A model generated the notes under the pieces. The model was given only the letters and a program-made list of their open reading frames with translations, was not told the DNA's origin and did no database searches. Below are positions 51,471 through 60,034 of a stretch of 64,000 nt of DNA, piece by piece. The position numbers and the translations under genes are program-made. The first letter of the stretch is position 1, and the number at the start of each line of letters is the position of its first letter. The stretch comes from Palsa-295 sp963785585 (GTDB lineage: Bacteria > Acidobacteriota > Terriglobia > Acidiferrales > UBA7541), in assembly GCA_963785585.1 (NCBI GenBank), contig CAWAVW010000003.1, positions 248,001 through 312,000 on the forward strand, written 5' to 3'.

Positions 51471-52535
51471 ATGAAAGTTCTGGTTACCGGACACAAAGGC
51501 TATATCGGCTCCGTCGCCGCCCCCATGGTCGCCGCCGCCGGCCATGAAGTCGTCGGCCTCGACAACAATCTCTTCGCCGGCTGCGATTTCGGAAAAGAAG
51601 CGCGCCCCATCCCCGAACTTCTCAAAGACCTTCGCGACGTCACCAAAGCCGACCTCGAAGGTTTCGACGCCGTCATCCATTTCGCCGCGCTGTCCAACGA
51701 TCCGGTCGGCGATTTAAATCCGGACGTCACCTACGACATCAATCACCACGCCTCCATGCGCCTCGCAAAGGCGGCAAAAGACGCAGGTGTCCGCCGTTTC
51801 GTATTCTCCTCCTCGTGCAGCACCTACGGTGCCGCCGGAGACATGTTTCATGACGAAACCTCCGCGCTCAATCCCGTCACCCCGTACGCCGAATCAAAAG
51901 TCTTCGTCGAACGCGATCTCGCTTTGCTCGCCGACGATCATTTCAGCCCCACCTTCATGCGCAACGCGACCGCCTACGGCGTCTCACCGCGACTCCGCTT
52001 GGACATTGTTCTAAACGATCTGGTCGCCAAAGCCCTCACCACCGGAAAAATTTATGTCAAGAGCGACGGCACTCCGTGGCGCCCCATCGTTCACATTGAA
52101 GACATCATCCACGCCGCCATCGTCGCCATGGAAGCTCCCAGGGACGCGATCCACAATCAAACCTTCAACGTCGGCATCACCGAAGAAAACTACCGCATCC
52201 GCGAGATTGCCGACATCGTGAAGCAGGTTGTCCCGAACTGTGAAGTCGAATACGCGCCCAACGGCGGCCCGGACACGCGCTGCTACCGCGTCGACTGCAG
52301 CAAGATCAAGCGCATGCTCCCAAAGTTCCAGCCGAAGTGGAACGTGAAAAAGGGCGCCGAACAACTTTACGAAGCCTATCGCTCCGTCGGCCTCACGCTC
52401 GACGACATCGAAAAAGATCGCTACACCCGAATCGCGCACATCCGCCGCCTGATGGCCGCTGGTCGCCTCGACAGTTCACTCCGCTGGCGCGCTCGCGACA
52501 AATCCCAGGAAGAGGCGCACGCCGGCATTGCGTAG
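51471..52535 (+). CDS. NAD-dependent epimerase/dehydratase (SDR extended)
   Basis: A 354-aa extended SDR. MKVLVTGHKGYIGSVAAPMV is the NAD-binding loop, IHFAALSNDPVGDLNPDV, FSSSCSTYGAAG and the YAESK catalytic Tyr/Lys. The substrate-binding half includes FMRNATAYGVSPRLRLDIVL and VHIEDIIHAAIV. It resembles NDP-sugar epimerases or dehydratases. It may act in the CDP-sugar branch started by RfbF. Confidence 0.9.
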   Translation: MKVLVTGHKGYIGSVAAPMVAAAGHEVVGLDNNLFAGCDFGKEARPIPELLKDLRDVTKADLEGFDAVIHFAALSNDPVGDLNPDVTYDINHHASMRLAKAAKDAGVRRFVFSSSCSTYGAAGDMFHDETSALNPVTPYAESKVFVERDLALLADDHFSPTFMRNATAYGVSPRLRLDIVLNDLVAKALTTGKIYVKSDGTPWRPIVHIEDIIHAAIVAMEAPRDAIHNQTFNVGITEENYRIREIADIVKQVVPNCEVEYAPNGGPDTRCYRVDCSKIKRMLPKFQPKWNVKKGAEQLYEAYRSVGLTLDDIEKDRYTRIAHIRRLMAAGRLDSSLRWRARDKSQEEAHAGIA

Positions 52536-52604
52536 TTCGCGCGTCGCGGTTTCGCGAAAACCATACCGAAACGTGAAGTCCGGCGAAATCTCCGGAGAGA
52601 AAAA

Positions 52605-53540
52605 ATGACCAAGCCCGCCAAACAAGCTCTCTACAACTTGGGATTGCAGCAGCCCAAATGGGTCTATTTCCAGGGTGAAGTTCGCCCCTGGGAAGACGCC
52701 ACTCTTCACGTCTCCACCGAAGCCGTCAATCGCGGCCTCAATGTCTATGAAGGCCTGAAAGGCTACTGGAAAGCCGACGGCAGCGCCTTCGGCATCGTCG
52801 AAATGCGCAAGCATTACGACCGCCTCACGCATTCCGGTCGCCTCCTCCACGTTCCCGTTCCCGTTTCGTTCGAGGAATTCGTCGCCGCCTGCGGCAAATT
52901 GATCCGCGCTCTCTACGAGCCGGACAAAGACATGTGGATTCGCGCCACTCTCTACGTTGTCGAAGGCCACTGGGGCGAAGGCACTGTCGCCGATCTTGTC
53001 CTCACCGCCTACCACCAGTCGAAAGAGCCGCCCAGCCCCGTCGCCGTGGGCGTCAGCACATGGCAGCGCGCCACCGATCTTTCTTTGTCGCCGCGCATCA
53101 AAACCAGCGCCAACTACAACGTCGCTCGCCTTGCTCGCATCGAAGGCCGCGGCCGCGGTTTTTCCGAAATGATCTTGCTCAATCAGTTTGGCCGCGTTGC
53201 TGAATGCAGCGGCGCGTGCCTCATCATGGTTCGCGACGGAGCCGTCATCACGCCGCCCGCCTCTGAAGGCCGCCTGGAAAGCATCACCCTCGAAATCGTC
53301 CGCGGCATCTGCCATTCCCGCGCGATACCTTTTATCGAACGGCCCATCGATCGCACCGAGCTTCACATCGCCGACGAACTGCGCCTGGTCGGCACTCTCG
53401 CCGAGCTCACGCCCATCACTCGCGTCGACGATTATCACTTCTCCGGCAGTTGGCCGCTCACGGACATGATCGCTGAAGCTTTTTGGGACGCAGTTCGCGG
53501 TGTCGCTCCGCATCCCGCCGTCGAATTGACGTACGTCTAA
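52605..53540 (+). CDS. Class IV aminotransferase (BCAT-like)
   Basis: A 311-aa PLP enzyme of the branched-chain/D-amino-acid class. WVYFQGEVRPWEDATLHVST, NRGLNVYEGLKGYW, LSPRIKTSANYNVARLARI (PLP Lys in RIKTSANYN), GFSEMILLNQFGRVAECSGACLI and a late VGTLAELTPI. Unlike the sugar aminotransferase at 10203 this class normally acts on amino acids, so it might make an amino acid attached to the glycan. It has a GGAGAG ribosome site. A very long antisense frame covers this and the next gene. Confidence 0.88.
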   Translation: MTKPAKQALYNLGLQQPKWVYFQGEVRPWEDATLHVSTEAVNRGLNVYEGLKGYWKADGSAFGIVEMRKHYDRLTHSGRLLHVPVPVSFEEFVAACGKLIRALYEPDKDMWIRATLYVVEGHWGEGTVADLVLTAYHQSKEPPSPVAVGVSTWQRATDLSLSPRIKTSANYNVARLARIEGRGRGFSEMILLNQFGRVAECSGACLIMVRDGAVITPPASEGRLESITLEIVRGICHSRAIPFIERPIDRTELHIADELRLVGTLAELTPITRVDDYHFSGSWPLTDMIAEAFWDAVRGVAPHPAVELTYV

Positions 53541-53621
53541 GCGAAACTGCGCCGGCTCCGCCGCCGCACCGGGCGCGCCCATGAATTCGTTGCTCGACCA
53601 AGATTCTAGGAAGAACCGATC

Positions 53622-55187
53622 CTGACCTCCATCGAAGACCCATCCGGAAATTCTGCGGACGCCATCGTCCCGCAGACCGACGACGAACTCCACGCCGCCG
53701 TCGTCGCCGTTCCTGCTGCTTCCGAGTTCAAGCGCAAATCCGTTCGTGGCGGAGCTGCGAGCGTTCTCGGCCAGGGTGTGTCGATGGTGTTGCAGATTGG
53801 CACCACGATCGTTCTCGCTCGGTTGCTTTCGCCCACCGATTACGGCCTGCAGGCCATGGTCCTCACGCTCACCGCCTTCTTCGCCCTGTTCAAAGACGCT
53901 GGCCTCAGCCTCGCCACCGTGCAGCAGGAAAACGTCACCCGCGAACAAATCTCCACGCTCTTCTGGATCAACCTCGCGCTCGGCTCGTTTCTCACCATCG
54001 TCGTCGCCCTGGCCGGCCCGTTCCTGGCAAAATTTTATAAAGAGCCTCGCCTGTTCTGGATCACCATCGCCTCGTCCAGCATTTTTCTTTTCAACAGTCT
54101 CGGCGTGCAGCACAAAGCGCTGCTCGATCGCGCCATGCGTTTCACCACCAGCGTGAAGATCGACGTGCTGAGCGCTGTCGTCGGCACGGTCATCGCCGTG
54201 GGTATGGCGATCCTCGGCTTCGGCTACTGGGCGCTCATCTGCCAGAACATCAGCCTCGCCGTCGTCGGCACCCTCGCCACCTGGATCGCCATTCCCTGGG
54301 TTCCCGGCAAACCGCGTTGGACGAACGAGCTTCGTGCCATGCTTCGCTTCGGCGGCACCGTCACTCTCAACGGCCTCGTCGTGTACATCGCTTACAACAC
54401 CGAAAAAGTTTTGCTTGGCCGCTTCTGGGGCGCCGCGCCGCTCGGAATTTACGGGCGCGCCTACCAGCTCGCCACGCTTCCCGTCACGCAGCTCATCGGC
54501 GCCGTCTACGTGGTCGCATTTTCCGTTTTGTCTCGCATGCAGGGCGAGTCCGATCGCCTGCAGCGCGCCTTTCTGAAATCGCAATCCGTCATTCTCGCCG
54601 TCACCATGCCCGTCGTGGTCAGCTCCGCCGTCTTCGGCAACGAACTCGTCGCCATTCTGCTCGGGCCCAAATGGAGCGCCGCGGGTCCTGTTCTTCGTTT
54701 GCTCGCGCCCACCGTCCTCGTCCTCGCTCTCGTCAATCCCTTTTCGTGGCTCTTGCAGTCCACCGGTTTTGCCGGGCGCAGCCTGAAAATCGCGTTGCTG
54801 ATTGCGCCCGTTGTCGTACTCGGAGTTGTCGCCGGACTCCACTACGGCCCCACTGGCGTCGCCTTCGGATATTCCGCCGCCATGCTTCTCCTGTTCGTTC
54901 CGATCGTTGTCTGGGCGCGCCACGGCACCGGCATCACCGTCGCCGCGTATTTCGACTGCATCAAAAAGCCCATCGTCGCCGGATTGTTCGGCGGCATCGC
55001 CGGTTGGGTTGTGCGGCATTTCCTCAATGACGCGATCACCGCGATCCCTCTGCTCGCCCTCGAGGGAACGGCCTTCACGCTGGTGTACGCCTTCGTTCTC
55101 TTGATCGTCATGGGCGAAAAAGATTTTTACCTGGATCTGTTCCAGCACGTTTTGCACCGGCGTGATGCCGTACCGGCGGAATCCTGA
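53622..55187 (+). CDS. Polysaccharide flippase 2 (MOP superfamily), likely CTG start
   Basis: A membrane protein of about 521 aa with about 14 helices. After a polar N-terminal segment the first helix reads VRGGAASVLGQGVSMVLQIG, then TTIVLARLLSPTDYGLQAM. A start at GTG 53778 would cut away the first helix, so the real start must be upstream; the frame opens after a TAG at 53607, and the only plausible codon is CTG 53622, with AGGAAG 9 bases ahead. Later landmarks: GYWALICQNISLAV, LNGLVVYIAYNTEKVLLGRFWG, LGIYGRAYQLATLPV. Second flippase in the locus after the one at 34366. Confidence 0.85.
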   Translation: MTSIEDPSGNSADAIVPQTDDELHAAVVAVPAASEFKRKSVRGGAASVLGQGVSMVLQIGTTIVLARLLSPTDYGLQAMVLTLTAFFALFKDAGLSLATVQQENVTREQISTLFWINLALGSFLTIVVALAGPFLAKFYKEPRLFWITIASSSIFLFNSLGVQHKALLDRAMRFTTSVKIDVLSAVVGTVIAVGMAILGFGYWALICQNISLAVVGTLATWIAIPWVPGKPRWTNELRAMLRFGGTVTLNGLVVYIAYNTEKVLLGRFWGAAPLGIYGRAYQLATLPVTQLIGAVYVVAFSVLSRMQGESDRLQRAFLKSQSVILAVTMPVVVSSAVFGNELVAILLGPKWSAAGPVLRLLAPTVLVLALVNPFSWLLQSTGFAGRSLKIALLIAPVVVLGVVAGLHYGPTGVAFGYSAAMLLLFVPIVVWARHGTGITVAAYFDCIKKPIVAGLFGGIAGWVVRHFLNDAITAIPLLALEGTAFTLVYAFVLLIVMGEKDFYLDLFQHVLHRRDAVPAES

Positions 55188-55239
55188 ATCGCGCGTTTCG
55201 CTTTCACTTGAAATCGAAATTTCGGAGACGGACACAGAA

Positions 55240-56319
55240 ATGAAGGCCAGCAAATTCAGTGCGGGAGATTGGGTCGAAGTTCTCAGCAAAGAGGAGATTC
55301 TTCGTACCCTCGACAAAAAAGGCCAGCTCGATGGCATGCCCTTCATGCCTGAGATGCTCGCTTTCTGCGGCAAGCAATTCAAGGTCTTCAAGCGCGCGCA
55401 CAAAACCTGCGACACCGTATTTCCCATTCGCGGCCGCCGCGTCTCTCACGCCGTCCATCTCGATACTCGTTGCGATGGTTCCGGCCATGACGGCTGCCAG
55501 CAAGCTTGCTTATTATTCTGGAAAGACGAATGGCTGAAGCCCATTAAGCGCAGTGCTTCCGGTGAATTCGTCCAGATTTCCGCCGCGCCGCCGCCCGCCG
55601 CAAACTCCGCACCATCGAACTCCGGCTGCACCGAAGCTGATCTTGCCGCCGCCACCGTCGCTTCCGTGGCGCCCGACGGCCAAATCACCTATTCCTGCCA
55701 GGCCACGCTTCTGCCGCAATACACTACCGAGTTGAATTGGTGGAATTTCAGCCAGTACGTCGAAGACTTCACCTCCGGCAACGTTTCGCTCTGGCGAATT
55801 TTCTGCGGTGCCGTCTATTCAATCTACTACTCGATCAGCCACGCCGGCATCGGCCTTGGCAAGCCCATGGAATGGTTTTACGACACGTTTCATCCGCTCT
55901 GGGGCGGCACGAAATTTCCGCGCAAGACCGGACGTATTCCCGAAGGCCAGCCGACTCCGACGGGAATTCTCAATTTACAGCCCGGTGAACTGGTTCGCGT
56001 GAAATCCCACGACGAAATTCTCGACACCCTCAGCCCGCTGAACATGAATCGCGGCCTCTACTTCGACGCCGAAGAAGTCCCTTACTGCGGCAAAACGTAT
56101 CGCGTTCTCTCGCGCGTCACCAACATCATCGACGAAAAAACCGGCAAAATGATGAAGATGGGCTCGCCCTGCATTATCCTCGACAACGTCGTTTGCGAAT
56201 CTCGCTACAGCGAATGCCGCATGTTCTGTCCGCGCGCGATCTATACCTGGTGGCGCGAGAACTGGCTCGAGCGAGTCGAACCGGCAGTCCCGGCAGCTCC
56301 CAAAACGGATGTAGGTTGA
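55240..56319 (+). CDS. Uncharacterised protein with two copies of a Cys-rich domain
   Basis: A 359-aa protein of unknown family. Residues 7-102 and 247-346 are two copies of one domain: FSAGDWVEVLSKEEILRTLD matches LQPGELVRVKSHDEILDTLS, FCGK (43) matches YCGK (283), and the end pattern C-x7-C-x3-C plus WKDEWLKPI matches C-x6-C-x3-C plus WRENWLERV. The middle (about 105-245) has Pro/Ala-rich and Trp/Tyr-rich parts. The Cys positions suggest metal binding or disulfides. No signal peptide or helix. I chose ATG 55240; ATG 55162 would overlap the flippase. I do not recognise the family. Confidence 0.75.
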   Translation: MKASKFSAGDWVEVLSKEEILRTLDKKGQLDGMPFMPEMLAFCGKQFKVFKRAHKTCDTVFPIRGRRVSHAVHLDTRCDGSGHDGCQQACLLFWKDEWLKPIKRSASGEFVQISAAPPPAANSAPSNSGCTEADLAAATVASVAPDGQITYSCQATLLPQYTTELNWWNFSQYVEDFTSGNVSLWRIFCGAVYSIYYSISHAGIGLGKPMEWFYDTFHPLWGGTKFPRKTGRIPEGQPTPTGILNLQPGELVRVKSHDEILDTLSPLNMNRGLYFDAEEVPYCGKTYRVLSRVTNIIDEKTGKMMKMGSPCIILDNVVCESRYSECRMFCPRAIYTWWRENWLERVEPAVPAAPKTDVG

Positions 56320-56392
56320 CCGCTCGCTCTTTGGCTCGCCGCGTAAAATGAACTCCGTCCAGTCGCCACTGCGAATCGAAGGAAACAACGCA

Positions 56393-57805
56393 ATGTCGCG
56401 CTTTACAAGCCACGAAAGCTCGTTCGAACATCTGATTGGCATCCTGCGCTGCCCTTCCTGCCGCGCCGCGCTGAATTTCGACCGCATTGACCAGGGCCTG
56501 CCTCACGCCCGCGAATACGGCGTGCTCCGCTGCGGCTGCAGCGAATATCCCGTGATTGACGGCGTTTGCATCATCATGAAGGGCGGTATCGGGGCGTTCG
56601 AGCACACCGAAGGTCACGTCGATTACAAAGGCGATTCGATCGAAGAGTTAACGCGCCTGATCGTCGCCAAACGCGGCTTGGAAGCGTTGCTCCGCTGCAT
56701 CACATTCCCGCTTACCTTCAAAAAACTCAAACGCGTCGTTCCCAATCGCGTCTGGCAAAGCGGCCTGGTCCGCGGTCTTACCCTCGGCCTGCGCAAATCG
56801 CAACTTCGTCGTTTGGCGAAAGAAGATCCGAAAAAGCACACCGCGAAGGAATGGTTCAGGATTTTCTTTGGAGACTTTTCGCCCGTCTCCGGCGACATGT
56901 ACAACTATTTTCTCTACCGTCTCGCGCAGCCTCACCATCTTGCGTCGCTTATGCTCACCGAGTATCTCCCCGCGAGCGACAAGCCCGTCCTCGACCTGGC
57001 TTGCGGCTCCGGCCACCTCGAACACAATCTCGCCGAATCCCCGGCCGCTCACGGCGTCGTCGGCGTCGACCGCAATTTCTTCCAGCTCTGGGCCGCGCAA
57101 TACTGGGTCGCTCCGAAGAATTGTTTCCTGTGCGCGGACGTCGATCAACCGTTGCCCTTCGCGGACGATTCCTTCTCCGCCACGATTTGCGCTGACGCCT
57201 TTCACTATTTCCATCACAAAGACTTCGTCCTTCGCGAAATCTCTCGCTGTGCTCCCGGTCGTCCCGTCCTCCTCACCGGAGTGGGAAACAAACTCATCGA
57301 ACCCAATGAAGGCCTGGAACTCACGCCCCAGGAATATCTCGAGCTCTGCGGTGATGCAAGCTGGCGCCTCTTCGGCGAAACCGAGCTGCTCAAACTCTAC
57401 TTGAAACAGCGCCCGCTCGACTTCACCCGCCCGCGCTCTCTCGATTCCGTCGAAGACGACAAGTGGTTGTCGCTCGTCTATCCCGGCTCGCCATCCGTCA
57501 TGGCGCCGCCCGCGGATCCGTCCCGCTGGGCGCACGCCGATGGGCGCCTCGGCATCAATCCGGTTTACAAAATTTCCCGCACCGCCGACCGCAAGCGCTG
57601 GCGCCTCCAGTTCGAATTTCCTTCGCATCACTATGCATTCGAAAACGTCCAAATGGTAAGCTTTTGCCCGCAACACGTGACCCTGACGGACGAAACGTAC
57701 CGCGAAGTGCAAGCCAACGTTCGTTCGCCCGAAGTCGAAAGCCTCATCAAACGAATGGTGGTGATTGGTTTGCCCAAAAATTATATGGATGTCGATCCTT
57801 CGTAG
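56393..57805 (+). CDS. SAM-dependent methyltransferase with N-terminal Trm112-like zinc domain
   Basis: A 470-aa protein. The N-terminus (about residues 15-70) has ILRCPSCRAALNFD and VLRCGCSEYPVIDGV, a Trm112-like zinc ribbon. The methyltransferase core follows near residue 190: VLDLACGSGHLEHNLAES, VVGVDRNFFQLWAA, CADVDQPLPFADDSFSATIC. The C-terminus has no recognised motif. ATG 56393 has AAGGA upstream; ATG 56348 is the alternative. Probably methylates a glycan or lipid intermediate. Confidence 0.85.
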   Translation: MSRFTSHESSFEHLIGILRCPSCRAALNFDRIDQGLPHAREYGVLRCGCSEYPVIDGVCIIMKGGIGAFEHTEGHVDYKGDSIEELTRLIVAKRGLEALLRCITFPLTFKKLKRVVPNRVWQSGLVRGLTLGLRKSQLRRLAKEDPKKHTAKEWFRIFFGDFSPVSGDMYNYFLYRLAQPHHLASLMLTEYLPASDKPVLDLACGSGHLEHNLAESPAAHGVVGVDRNFFQLWAAQYWVAPKNCFLCADVDQPLPFADDSFSATICADAFHYFHHKDFVLREISRCAPGRPVLLTGVGNKLIEPNEGLELTPQEYLELCGDASWRLFGETELLKLYLKQRPLDFTRPRSLDSVEDDKWLSLVYPGSPSVMAPPADPSRWAHADGRLGINPVYKISRTADRKRWRLQFEFPSHHYAFENVQMVSFCPQHVTLTDETYREVQANVRSPEVESLIKRMVVIGLPKNYMDVDPS

Positions 57806-57878
57806 CCGCGATTTTGCGGCCGCTCGCGCGATGACCGCGCCGGGCTAAAACATTTTCAGCTGGGGAAATTTCACTCTC

Positions 57879-60008
57879 ATGCCAGATCCGAAATCGCGCT
57901 CGCTCTTCAAATGGTTCCTGCTCGCCGTCCTGCTTCTCGCGCTTTTGGCCGTTGCCTTTTTGATGAAGAAAGTGCCCAAGGCCGCCGACGGCGCCAAAAT
58001 CGCCTACCTGAAAGCCACCGGCACCCTCCCGGACATCACCTGGAAAGACCTCTATATAATGTCCGGCAAGCAACATCACTACAGCGTGCCCGGTCTGGCC
58101 AGGACGCCCAACCCCTATGCCGTCATCACCAATCCTTTCTCCGAGCCGGAAGATCTCGCCGCCGGCAGCCAGCTCTTTCGTTCGCATTGCACCGTCTGTC
58201 ACGGCCCCAACGGTTCCGGCGGACCTGGCGGACCGCCCCTCCAGCATCGCCATATGGTCCAGGGCGATAGCGACTGGGCTTTGTTCCGCACCATCTCGTT
58301 CGGCATTCGCGGCACAGCCATGCCCGCCAGCACCCTCTCCTGGGACGATCGCTGGCGCCTCGTCGCTTTTGTTCGCTCGCTCCTGCTGCGCGCCGAAGTT
58401 GCCGGCGAAATGGACGACAATTCCGGCGTCAAACCCGTCGCGCCCGTAACGTTCGAACAAATCAGTGCCGCGCAGCGCGGCGACAGTTGGCTCACCTATT
58501 CCGGCTCCTACGACGGCCACCGCTTCAGCCCCAACACCCAAATCACTGCCGCGAACGCATCCGGCCTGCGCCTTCTCTGGATGCATCAGTACGACACGCC
58601 CGAGCTTTCCGTCGAAACCAGTCCCATCGTTGTGGACGGCCGCATGTTCGTCACGCTTCCTCCCAACTGGATCGAAGCGCTCGATGCCAACACCGGCCAT
58701 CTGATCTGGTCGTACGAACGCAAACTTCCCGACCATTTGTCCGTCTGCTGCGGCTACGTCAATCGCGGCCTCGCCGTTCTGGGCAACACCCTCTACCTCG
58801 GCACTCTCGATGCGCATCTGGTCGCCCTCGACAGCAACACCGGAAAAGTTCTCTGGGACGTCGAAATCGCCAATTCCAAAGACGGCTACAGCATCACCTC
58901 CGCTCCTCTGATCGTAAAAAACATGGTCATCACCGGAGTTGCCGGCGGGGAATTCGGAATTCGCGGATTCGTTCAGGCTCTCGACGCCACAACCGGAAAA
59001 TCTCTCTGGAAGTTTGACACCATCCCGCAACCCGGCCAGCCCGGTGCAGACACATGGAAAGGCGACGGCTGGAAAACCGGCGGCGGCCCCACGTGGCTCA
59101 CCGGCTCTTACGACGTGAAATCCAACGTCCTCTATTGGCCGGTTGGAAATCCCAGCCCCAACTTTGAAGGCGACACCCGCGCCGGCGCCAACCTTTACAC
59201 CAACAGTATGCTGGCGCTCGATGCCGATACCGGCGCGCTCAAGTGGCATTTTCAATTTACGCCGCACGATCTCTTCGACTGGGATGCCACGGAAATTCCA
59301 ATTTTGTTCGACGCCACAATTTCCGGAAAACCGCAGCACTTGCTCGCGCAGGCCAATCGCAACGGTTTCTTCTACCTTCTCGATCGCGATTCCGGCAAAT
59401 TCCTTCTCGCCAAGCCCTTCGCCCAGCAAACCTGGGCGCAGAGCATCGATGGCAACGGCGTGCCCACCGTCAATCCCGCCGCCGCGCCCACTGAACACGG
59501 CACGCTCGTCTATCCCGGTGTCGGTGGCGCCGTCAATTGGGAATCGCCGTCGTACAGTCCGGCAACCGGCTACTTTTACGTTCCTGCGCTTGAATGGGGC
59601 GGCGTATTTTATAAAGGCGCGCCCGACTACCGTCCCGGCGAAATGTTTCTCGGCGGCTCGTTTCAGTTTTCCTCCGCCGTTCAGCCTCAGGGAGCCGTTC
59701 GCGCGATCAACCCGCTAACCGGCGAACGCGTCTGGGAATATCGCAACCCCGCGAATCATGTGGGTGGCCTGCTCAGCACCGCCGGAGGAGTCGTCTTCGG
59801 CAGCCAGCAGGAATTTTTCTTCGCTCTCGACGCAAAAACCGGCAGGGAACTCTGGCGCGTCTCTACCGGCGGTCGCATCGTCGCCGCTCCGGTCAGCTAC
59901 ATGTCGGGCACTAGCCAGCGCATCACCATCGCCGCCGGACATGACATTCTTACGTTCGCGCTTCCCGTGCCCGCTTCGCCCGCCCCCGCGAAGCCCTCCA
60001 CAAACTAG
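57879..60008 (+). CDS. PQQ-dependent dehydrogenase with N-terminal cytochrome c domain
   Basis: A 709-aa periplasmic oxidoreductase. A signal anchor (residues 10-29) is followed by a cytochrome c domain with CTVCH (104-108) and a likely axial Met in GTAMPAS (148). From about residue 190 an eight-bladed PQQ propeller repeats W-motifs (DANTGHLIWSYE, DSNTGKVLWDVE, DATTGKSLWKFD, DADTGALKWHF, DAKTGRELWRVS). The vicinal pair VCCGYVNRG (290-291) is the disulfide seen in alcohol dehydrogenases; DWDATEIPIL is the likely catalytic Asp region. It would oxidise an alcohol or sugar alcohol and pass electrons to the heme. It is an odd member of an EPS locus. Confidence 0.9.
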   Translation: MPDPKSRSLFKWFLLAVLLLALLAVAFLMKKVPKAADGAKIAYLKATGTLPDITWKDLYIMSGKQHHYSVPGLARTPNPYAVITNPFSEPEDLAAGSQLFRSHCTVCHGPNGSGGPGGPPLQHRHMVQGDSDWALFRTISFGIRGTAMPASTLSWDDRWRLVAFVRSLLLRAEVAGEMDDNSGVKPVAPVTFEQISAAQRGDSWLTYSGSYDGHRFSPNTQITAANASGLRLLWMHQYDTPELSVETSPIVVDGRMFVTLPPNWIEALDANTGHLIWSYERKLPDHLSVCCGYVNRGLAVLGNTLYLGTLDAHLVALDSNTGKVLWDVEIANSKDGYSITSAPLIVKNMVITGVAGGEFGIRGFVQALDATTGKSLWKFDTIPQPGQPGADTWKGDGWKTGGGPTWLTGSYDVKSNVLYWPVGNPSPNFEGDTRAGANLYTNSMLALDADTGALKWHFQFTPHDLFDWDATEIPILFDATISGKPQHLLAQANRNGFFYLLDRDSGKFLLAKPFAQQTWAQSIDGNGVPTVNPAAAPTEHGTLVYPGVGGAVNWESPSYSPATGYFYVPALEWGGVFYKGAPDYRPGEMFLGGSFQFSSAVQPQGAVRAINPLTGERVWEYRNPANHVGGLLSTAGGVVFGSQQEFFFALDAKTGRELWRVSTGGRIVAAPVSYMSGTSQRITIAAGHDILTFALPVPASPAPAKPSTN

Positions 60009-60034
60009 CGCCAACATCGCTGCCCATTCGCCAT

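Noticed and set aside
52476..55427. A 983-codon open frame on the - strand
   Set aside because: It runs antisense to the aminotransferase and flippase genes, whose motifs are clear. Its composition is the low-complexity Asp/Gly/Glu-rich type that results from reading GC-rich genes backwards, and no motif or ribosome site is visible.
57747..59498. A 583-codon open frame on the - strand over the PQQ dehydrogenase gene
   Set aside because: Antisense shadow of a well-defined gene; repetitive Val/Gly/Glu composition and no domain.
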